Of a stretch of 9,726 bases of DNA, positions 5,285 through 9,726 are shown one piece after another. The stretch spans positions 1-9,726 of the forward strand of contig JAEOTU010000192.1 in assembly GCA_016839665.1 (NCBI GenBank). Reading direction: 5' to 3'. The position numbers and the translations under genes are program-made. Below the pieces are notes generated by a model, which was given only the letters and a program-made list of their open reading frames with translations, had not been told where the DNA came from and ran no database searches. The DNA is from Candidatus Hodarchaeota archaeon. Lineage in GTDB: Archaea > Asgardarchaeota > Heimdallarchaeia > Hodarchaeales > Hodarchaeaceae. How positions within the stretch are numbered: the first letter of the stretch is position 1; each line of letters starts with the position of its first letter.

Positions 5285-5620
5285 ATGGTCAAATTTTGCG
5301 ACAAATGTGGTGCTCTCTTAACTCCTCGCCGAAACAAAGACAATTCAATCACTTTAATCTGTAAAATATGCAAAACTGAATCAAAAGAAAAATTCTATGA
5401 ATCATCGTACCAAATTTCAACTAAAATTAAGCATTCAGAAAAAGACAAATTAACAGTTGTCGAAGAAGATTTTGACATCAGACCGAGTATTAAAGTAGCC
5501 TGCCCTCGCTGCAATCATTACGAGGCACGTTATTGGGAGGCTGAGGATCGTCGAAAAGAGGAATGGGAAACAACTACTTATTACAAATGCACTAAGTGTA
5601 ATTGGGTGTGGTCTGAATAG
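5285..5620 (+). CDS. tfs: TFS/RPB9-like transcription elongation factor (transcript cleavage factor)
   Basis: A 111-residue two-zinc-ribbon protein of the archaeal TFS family, related to TFIIS and RPB9. It enters the RNA polymerase channel and stimulates cleavage of backtracked RNA. The N-terminal ribbon is CDKCG and CKIC (Cys5, 8, 26, 29). The C-terminal ribbon is CPRC and CTKC (Cys73, 76, 102, 105) with ARYWEAEDRR..EEW between them and the terminal WVW. In typical TFS the hairpin tip has RSADEP with an essential Asp-Glu pair. Here the aligned stretch is RRKEEW, with Glu92-Glu93, so acidity is kept but the classic DE is not. Length is normal. I chose ATG at 5285 because family members begin directly with M.KFC; a GTG at 5276 in the same frame would add three residues, and its GTGA can serve as a weak ribosome site. 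The acidic linker, about residues 50-65, is usual. Confidence 0.88.
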   Translation: MVKFCDKCGALLTPRRNKDNSITLICKICKTESKEKFYESSYQISTKIKHSEKDKLTVVEEDFDIRPSIKVACPRCNHYEARYWEAEDRRKEEWETTTYYKCTKCNWVWSE

Positions 5621-5733
5621 CATACCAAGAGCTTTTTGTTCTTGATTTCTAACCCCTCATCTTTTAAATTGTCTTTCCAATTATATCTTTACATTTTAAG
5701 GTAAAATGCTTTAGTGTTTTAAGAAGAGGACTT
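5621..5733. terminator. Convergent intergenic region with T-rich tract and small hairpin
   Basis: The plus strand after the TFS-like stop is T-rich, with a T5 run (5633-5637) inside a weak CAAGA/TCTTG stem (5626-5644). A better hairpin, CATTTTA-AGG-TAAAATG, lies at 5692-5708 and is followed on the plus strand by a T-rich stretch. These are plausible terminators for the plus-strand transcript. No clear T-run is seen for the minus-strand gene. Confidence 0.35.
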
Positions 5734-6258
5734 CTAGTTCCCGTTACTAATATCTTGAATCGTGAATTCCCATCCACAATGGAAATCGCGTTCCATCGAA
5801 TCTGGAGGGCAAGCAATCACTTTAGTTTTAATTCTGGGGTCAATAGTTTCAGCAAAACCACTATATTCTTCAATCCCCACTTCTTTACAAGGAAATAGAG
5901 GGAGATTCTTTCTCTCTCGTGCTGATTGGACGCGACATGTCTTCATTTTTAATGTTAATTTATTCAAAGAGAGTCTTTGAATCTCTTGGACATTTATTGA
6001 TGCATATAACCGTAATTGAAGTGCTTTTTCCAAGCCTTCTAATCCTGAATTTTTAGCAATCTGAAATTCCTTCATAATTCGACTTGCTTCAACTACAGTG
6101 AATCGTTTCCATCCTTCTTTGTCAATTTGGATTGCTTCTTCAAGGCCATGTCTTTTCTCAGCAGCTAGAAACCAACACCCATCGTGAGCTAGCCAATTCT
6201 TGGCATACATCTTGATTATTTTGATCAATTCTGATTTATCTAGATCTTCAAGTTGCAT
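5734..6258 (-). CDS. DUF6125-like protein, function unknown
   Basis: A 174-residue cytosolic protein resembling the DUF6125 family of archaea and anaerobic bacteria. That family may be distantly related to L-2-amino-thiazoline-4-carboxylate hydrolase-like proteins; both are recalled family resemblances, not search results. Features are an N-terminal helical half with NWLAHDGCWFLAAEKRHG (residues 21-38, His25, Asp26), a conserved Glu57 (VVEASRIM), and a C-terminal half rich in cysteine: CRVQSARERK (Cys108), FPCKEVGIEEYSGFA (Cys124), IACPPD (Cys150) and FHCGWEF (Cys161). The Cys/His/Asp set could hold a metal. The open frame extends to 6327, but the start at 6258 is chosen because GGAG lies about nine bases upstream, whereas the earlier ATGs at 6273 and 6327 have no ribosome site and would cut deep into the upstream gene. 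It overlaps the kinase gene by 11 bases, so translation is probably coupled. Confidence 0.75.
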   Translation of the reverse strand: MQLEDLDKSELIKIIKMYAKNWLAHDGCWFLAAEKRHGLEEAIQIDKEGWKRFTVVEASRIMKEFQIAKNSGLEGLEKALQLRLYASINVQEIQRLSLNKLTLKMKTCRVQSARERKNLPLFPCKEVGIEEYSGFAETIDPRIKTKVIACPPDSMERDFHCGWEFTIQDISNGN

Positions 6259-6946
6259 CTTCTTTTTCTCCATGCTTGGGGCGAAATTTAGCGTCAAGCA
6301 GTTTTTCAATTTCGTTTTCAAGTGCATCTAAGGAGTAGCCTTCATTCCGAAGAGTTAAATCAAATTTCTTTTTATCTCTGAAAGATATTCCGTAAATCTG
6401 CTCTAGACGTTCTCCATCGGTTTTATCTCGTGATTGGATCCTTTTAATCAGTTCATCTTCGTTCATTCCGAACTCTGATCTATTAGGATCACGAGATATT
6501 CGATAAGCGATCACACGTGCCGCAACTTCTAACCAGATGGTAATTCCATGGGATCCAATGGCAAAGGGGGCCAGTCTTCCTATAAAAATGCCTCCTTCTA
6601 GTAGAGCAGTTTTAAGTGCGTTTTTTTCAATTTCAATATCTACTTTGACTGCAAACTCTTTATCCTTTGTTGTTTGAATGTGTTTCATGAATTCATCTAA
6701 GTTTTTTTCTTCCCATCCTGATTCAATAGCGATTTTTCGTACAAAATCTCCTGAACCGATGATTTTTAGGGAAATTTCGCCTTTTTTATCAAAATATTCC
6801 TGTATAAATTTTGCTACGGTGTCTTTCCCAGTTCCTGAGAATCCTCCTATTGCTATTATAGGATTAGTCCGATTTTCAATTGTTGTTGAGAATTCCTTTA
6901 GGAGATTTTTCTCGAACTCTCGAAGGTAGGGAAGATATGTACCCAT
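6248..6946 (-). CDS. Cytidylate kinase-like P-loop kinase (archaeal type)
   Basis: A 232-residue P-loop nucleoside/nucleotide-kinase-fold protein most like archaeal cytidylate kinase, which phosphorylates CMP/dCMP with ATP. Walker A is GGFSGTGKDT (residues 34-43, Lys41). A GEIFR-like substrate region, IGSGDFVRKIA, spans residues 63-73. The FIGRLAPFA strand-turn (121-129) matches the LEGRLA motif of the archaeal enzymes. The LID-type region is WLEVAARVIAYRISRD, and IYGISFRDKKKFDL (184-197) matches the IYGID..D...YDL motif. About 30 residues before Walker A are extra compared with the usual archaeal enzyme and look helical. I chose ATG at 6946; a TTG at 6976 adds ten residues but has no ribosome site. 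It is the first gene of a two-gene operon with the DUF6125-like gene. Since another CMP kinase may exist elsewhere, a specialised substrate is possible. Substrate assignment is moderate. Confidence 0.82.
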   Translation of the reverse strand: MGTYLPYLREFEKNLLKEFSTTIENRTNPIIAIGGFSGTGKDTVAKFIQEYFDKKGEISLKIIGSGDFVRKIAIESGWEEKNLDEFMKHIQTTKDKEFAVKVDIEIEKNALKTALLEGGIFIGRLAPFAIGSHGITIWLEVAARVIAYRISRDPNRSEFGMNEDELIKRIQSRDKTDGERLEQIYGISFRDKKKFDLTLRNEGYSLDALENEIEKLLDAKFRPKHGEKEDAT

Positions 6947-6991
6947 GGGATTAACCAACTTCCGTTCAATCGACAATGGTGATATAATGTG

Positions 6992-7013
6992 AATTAAAAT
7001 CTTGAAAAGGAGG
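6992..7013 (+). repeat. 22-base intergenic element, copy 2
   Basis: This copy matches 5164-5185 at 20 of 22 bases, differing only at its 9th and 13th positions. It ends in GGAGG followed by TTTCTC, and no usable start codon lies within normal ribosome-site spacing. It sits in the divergent gap between the kinase and solenoid genes, about 17 bases upstream of the 20-base palindrome. Confidence 0.4.
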
Positions 7014-7029
7014 TTTCTCTATTCCATAT

Positions 7030-7049
7030 TCCAATTTCATGAAATTGGA
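7030..7049. promoter_or_regulatory. 20-base perfect palindrome, probable operator
   Basis: TCCAATTTCATGAAATTGGA is fully self-complementary, with no spacer. It lies in the divergent promoter region between the kinase operon and the solenoid gene, about 80-110 bases from each start, where a dimeric helix-turn-helix regulator could act on both. The expected chance number of perfect 20-base palindromes in a window this long is around 0.01, somewhat higher for AT-rich DNA. No cognate regulator gene is in the window. Confidence 0.5.
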
Positions 7050-7100
7050 TAGATGAGACGGAGCTCTCTTCTCGGATTCAAATAAATTCTGAATAAGTAA

Positions 7101-7129
7101 ACTATTTTAGTAAAATGGTAGGTATACCT
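7101..7129. promoter_or_regulatory. Two adjacent dyads upstream of the solenoid gene
   Basis: ACTATTTTA-G-TAAAATGGT (7101-7119) pairs at eight of nine positions around a central G. It is followed directly by the perfect palindrome AGGTATACCT (7120-7129), which in turn abuts the TATA-like AATATAAT. The position just upstream of TATA is typical for archaeal regulator sites or BRE-overlapping operators. Confidence 0.35.
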
Positions 7130-7130
7130 G

Positions 7131-7138
7131 AATATAAT
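7131..7138 (+). promoter_or_regulatory. Putative TATA box of the solenoid gene
   Basis: AATATAAT is centred about 27 bases before the TTG at 7161, so transcription would start at or just before that codon and the message would be leaderless or nearly so. Confidence 0.4.
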
Positions 7139-7160
7139 CTGATAACTGAGTTCTATTAAG

Positions 7161-8570
7161 TTGGATAGTGAAATGGAATTTTCTGTTTATATTCAAGAAC
7201 TCTTAAAGAGTTCTTCAACTACTAAACAAGAAGCATTAGCATTAGCGATTGGTTTTAATCCTCAACTGGAAAGGAAATTTAAGTTAAAGTATCTAAGAAC
7301 GGCCAGAAAGAGCCAAAACTTGATCATAAAACGAGCAGCGATTTCAGGTCTTGGATTTTCAACACTTAGTGATAAAAAGGGGGGGATAGATCAGAAAAAA
7401 ACCTTAGAAAAATCGTTGAATGATCCTCTTACAACTGCAAGGATGGCTGCAACAATTGCTTTAGCTACTAATGCCTATTTTTCTGGGAAAGATGATTTGT
7501 TAAAGAAAAGATACAAGAATTTTCAGAAAAACATTGCAAAACAAGACTTCATTGTAAAACAAGGGTACTCAATCGCTTTAGGTCTTCTTGCGAAGTTTTC
7601 AGGAACGCAGAAGGATAGTTTCACCACGATTGTTAATGCTTATGATCCCAAAATGATCAATCCAGATTTATATTTAATAGGACTTACATTAGCAGCCATT
7701 TACACTGGGAGAGCGGACGAAGGATTTAATTTTACCTATGAGAATATTGTTCCCAATTTATTAAATAAAGAAAATAGACGGTTTGTTGTCATATGTACTG
7801 CTTTTCTTCTTCCTTTAATTCATCCAGCTACAAAGCGAGTTGAGACACTAAAAAAGATGATACAACAGAAGCTAGAATTTCATTCAAGATTCGGTACGGA
7901 CTTAGCGTTAATTCTGACATATTTCTCACTTCTTTATGAGACAAAAGAACAGAAAAATATTCTCACTAGTTTATTAGAGCTCAAAGAACTAGATACTGAC
8001 TATGCTCAAATTCTAGCTATTCTTGAAAAGTTCAAAAATGTAGGTGATATTTTACGGGGAATGTCAAACTGTAATTCTTTAGATATTAAAGCAGCAGGGG
8101 TTATGGCTAGTTTCTTTGTCGAATCTGAAGAGAATAAGAGTGATTTAGTATCATTTGTAGAAGAAGGATTTCAGTACCAAGGCTCAGGGTATTTTGATCG
8201 GTTTCTTTTGCTATTACGGATTTTTACATTCGTTCTCATGAATAAAGAATATGACAGTGCTTTTGATTTCACACATTTCTTCCAATCGCATGACCAACGA
8301 ATAAAGCGATTTGCAGGTCTTTCTTATGCTTGTCTAAAAGCCTCAAAAGAAGAATTTCAAGAGGTTTATGAAATGCTGACCTCAGAGCAAGATGAAAACA
8401 TCCATTGGGGATTACTTGTGGGTATTTCAATGTATGAAAGCCTTGGCCAACATATCTTTGAAGATCAACTGAGGCTTGGACTTTTATTATTATGTCTTGG
8501 TTTAACCGATATTGGAACTTTATTATTAATTTCTCAAGCCATGACTTCAAAGTTCTATCAAAATGATTAG
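7161..8570 (+). CDS. Alpha-solenoid protein with PC/HEAT-like repeats
   Basis: A 469-residue all-helical protein with no recognisable enzyme motif. Repeats with a period of about 37-39 residues are visible: IKRAAISGLGFSTLS (56-70), ARMAATIALATNAYFSG (93-109), VKQGYSIALGLLAKFSG (132-148) and YLIGLTLAAIYTGRADEG (171-188). More diverged copies follow: IKAAGVMASFF (309-319), IKRFAGLSYACL (381-392) and IHWGLLVGISMY (414-425). The small-residue ALGLL..FSG/IYTG pattern is reminiscent of the proteasome/cyclosome (PC) repeats of Rpn1/Rpn2, while the general form fits HEAT repeats. It is probably a protein-binding scaffold in the cytosol; the C-terminal LRLGLLLLCLGLTDIGTLLLI is hydrophobic but looks like repeat core. 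The start is TTG at 7161, possibly leaderless, and ATG at 7173 (residue 5) is equally plausible. The stop is four bases from that of the convergent acyl-CoA synthetase gene. Family is not assigned with certainty. Confidence 0.75.
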   Translation: MDSEMEFSVYIQELLKSSSTTKQEALALAIGFNPQLERKFKLKYLRTARKSQNLIIKRAAISGLGFSTLSDKKGGIDQKKTLEKSLNDPLTTARMAATIALATNAYFSGKDDLLKKRYKNFQKNIAKQDFIVKQGYSIALGLLAKFSGTQKDSFTTIVNAYDPKMINPDLYLIGLTLAAIYTGRADEGFNFTYENIVPNLLNKENRRFVVICTAFLLPLIHPATKRVETLKKMIQQKLEFHSRFGTDLALILTYFSLLYETKEQKNILTSLLELKELDTDYAQILAILEKFKNVGDILRGMSNCNSLDIKAAGVMASFFVESEENKSDLVSFVEEGFQYQGSGYFDRFLLLLRIFTFVLMNKEYDSAFDFTHFFQSHDQRIKRFAGLSYACLKASKEEFQEVYEMLTSEQDENIHWGLLVGISMYESLGQHIFEDQLRLGLLLLCLGLTDIGTLLLISQAMTSKFYQND

Positions 8571-8574
8571 AAAT

Positions 8575-9726
8575 CTACAATCGTTGTCGCCATTGATAAT
8601 AACTAACCATATAACGAAACGCTAGAACCATTCTTTCGGGGCTGGGGAAGATTGGATAATTTTGCGATTCAAGAAATTCTATTGAAGGTGAATTATATGC
8701 TGTTAATAAGGTTGTAATTAGAATAGGTTTATGATAACTTTGAGAAAGCTTAAGAATTTCTTTAAAGAGGTTAACCTCCATCTCAGAGATGAAGTCAAGC
8801 TGGGATTTATGCTCTTCAATGATTAGAGGAGATTTTTTGTACAAATTTGCGAGATAGGATATCCCTCCAACTCCTAGTAAGAAAATAGCCTCAACGGTTG
8901 GCATTTTTTCGAAAATAATTTTAATGATATCTGATAAAATGTTCAAATTAAGCTCTGCAACTGTGTCAATCGGATTTCCTTTAGACCAATACGGCGGTAA
9001 AAGCTTATCAATGCTGTCATACGCGTCTTTACTCAGTGGTAATAAGTTAACTCCATATTTAGAACACGCATCGGCAGCCATTACTCCCCATCCTCCACCT
9101 CGTGTTAGAATAACAACTTTACCTCTAGGAAATTCCCATTCTAACCATTGTACGAAAGCTAAGACTAAGTCAAACATCTCCTCTAGTGATCTAACTAATA
9201 TCGCTCCAGATTTTGCTAGAATGTTACTAAAAACGACATCATCCCCTGTAATAGCCCCTGTATGAGAAAGAGCTGCTTGACGACCTGCTTTTGATCCTCC
9301 TGCCTTAAGAATGATTATTGGCTTTTTTTTGGATATTTCTTTTACCAATTTTACAAAACGACGAGCGTCTTGGATACCTTCAACATAAAGGCCAAGAACT
9401 TTGGTTTTTTCATCATGTTTTCCAAACCATTCTAGATAATCGCTCATATTCAAATCGGCCATATTTCCAGCAGATACATATGTATTAAGTCCTATACCTC
9501 GGCGGGAAGCAACTGAAATACCAATTGTGCCAATATTTCCTGATTGAGAAATAAACGTCATACCACCCTGTTTCAGACCTACGACGGGCCACATTACGGC
9601 AGTTAATCGCACACGCATCGAAACAATTCCCATGCCATTAGGCCCAATTAATCTGATGTCATTTTCACGAGCAAAGGCAACTACTTTATCTTCTAGTTTA
9701 CGCCCTTCTTCTCCAGATTCCCTAAA
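8575..9726 (-). CDS. ADP-forming acyl/acetyl-CoA synthetase, alpha subunit (N-terminus cut by right edge)
   Basis: The visible 383 residues are the C-terminal part of an NDP-forming acyl-CoA synthetase alpha subunit, which converts acyl-CoA, ADP and Pi to acid, CoA and ATP in archaeal fermentation, or runs in reverse. The frame stays open to the window edge. The first visible residues (ESGEEGRKLED..ARENDIRLIGPNG) are the end of the CoA-binding domain, so the real start lies outside. MTFISQSGNIG is the CoA-ligase domain entry. RQAALSHTGAITGDD carries the conserved histidine (codon 9262-9264) that is phosphorylated during catalysis. TRGGGWGVMAADA is the second ligase subdomain glycine loop, and NPIDTVAE follows. 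The protein ends at YYQWRQRL with no ATP-grasp (beta) domain fused, so the beta subunit must be encoded elsewhere. The hydrophobic C-terminal 130 residues are diverged. Substrate acid is unknown. Confidence 0.9.
   Translation of the reverse strand, partial: FRESGEEGRKLEDKVVAFARENDIRLIGPNGMGIVSMRVRLTAVMWPVVGLKQGGMTFISQSGNIGTIGISVASRRGIGLNTYVSAGNMADLNMSDYLEWFGKHDEKTKVLGLYVEGIQDARRFVKLVKEISKKKPIIILKAGGSKAGRQAALSHTGAITGDDVVFSNILAKSGAILVRSLEEMFDLVLAFVQWLEWEFPRGKVVILTRGGGWGVMAADACSKYGVNLLPLSKDAYDSIDKLLPPYWSKGNPIDTVAELNLNILSDIIKIIFEKMPTVEAIFLLGVGGISYLANLYKKSPLIIEEHKSQLDFISEMEVNLFKEILKLSQSYHKPILITTLLTAYNSPSIEFLESQNYPIFPSPERMVLAFRYMVSYYQWRQRL

Noticed and set aside
6259..6327. Longer N-terminus for the DUF6125-like protein, starting at 6327 or 6273
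   Set aside because: Neither upstream ATG has a ribosome site, and the extension would overlap the kinase gene by up to 80 bases. The start at 6258 has GGAG at a fitting distance.
8924..9265. Plus-strand 113-codon open frame inside the acyl-CoA synthetase gene
   Set aside because: It runs opposite conserved ligase motifs, including the catalytic histidine region, so it is a by-product of the real coding strand.
1..9726. CRISPR arrays, tRNA/rRNA genes, insertion sequences, toxin-antitoxin or defence cassettes
   Set aside because: No regularly spaced repeats, cloverleaf-like segments, transposase motifs or paired small toxin/antitoxin genes were seen on either strand.

Overview
The window looks like chromosomal DNA of a low-GC archaeon, and most likely an Asgard archaeon. 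The evidence is a compact Ras/Rab-like small GTPase gene next to archaeal-type genes: a TFS/RPB9-like transcription factor, an ADP-forming acyl-CoA synthetase alpha subunit, an archaeal-style cytidylate-kinase-like enzyme and a V4R-domain protein. Starts are mixed (ATG, GTG, TTG), some with GGAGG-type ribosome sites and some apparently leaderless behind TATA boxes, which also fits archaea. The exact lineage cannot be settled from this window. I see no rRNA, tRNA, CRISPR array, insertion sequence or phage gene.

Layout. 1-348 (-) is the N-terminal part of a membrane protein cut by the left edge. 628-1056 (+) is a cysteine-based protein tyrosine/dual-specificity phosphatase whose tail overlaps that of 1043-2176 (-), an M20 peptidase/deacylase. 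The latter sits in an operon behind a small zinc-ribbon protein, 2180-2449 (-). 2703-3260 (+) is the Ras-like GTPase, convergent with 3283-3642 (-), a small unknown protein. After a 427-base non-coding stretch come 4070-5113 (+), a V4R-type ligand/metal-binding protein, and 5285-5620 (+), the TFS-like factor. 6248-6946 (-) is a cytidylate-kinase-like P-loop kinase translationally overlapped with 5734-6258 (-), a DUF6125-like protein. 7161-8570 (+) is an alpha-solenoid protein with PC/HEAT-like repeats. 8575-9726 (-) is the acyl-CoA synthetase alpha subunit, cut by the right edge.

The strand changes at eight gene boundaries. All four convergent pairs are close, with tails overlapping by 14 bases, or 4, 22 or 113 bases apart. 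Regulatory DNA is therefore concentrated in the divergent gaps at 349-627, 2450-2702, 3643-4069 and 6947-7160, plus the tandem gap at 5114-5284. Those gaps hold TATA boxes and several unusually good dyads, the best being a perfect 20-base palindrome at 7030-7049. A near-identical 22-base element occurs twice, at 5164-5185 and 6992-7013.

The genes do not form one obvious pathway. The most interesting grouping is signalling-like: a Rab-type GTPase, a protein of the V4R/TRAPP-related superfamily, a tyrosine-type phosphatase and small proteins with basic amphipathic N-termini that could sit on membrane surfaces. Functional links among these are inference only.
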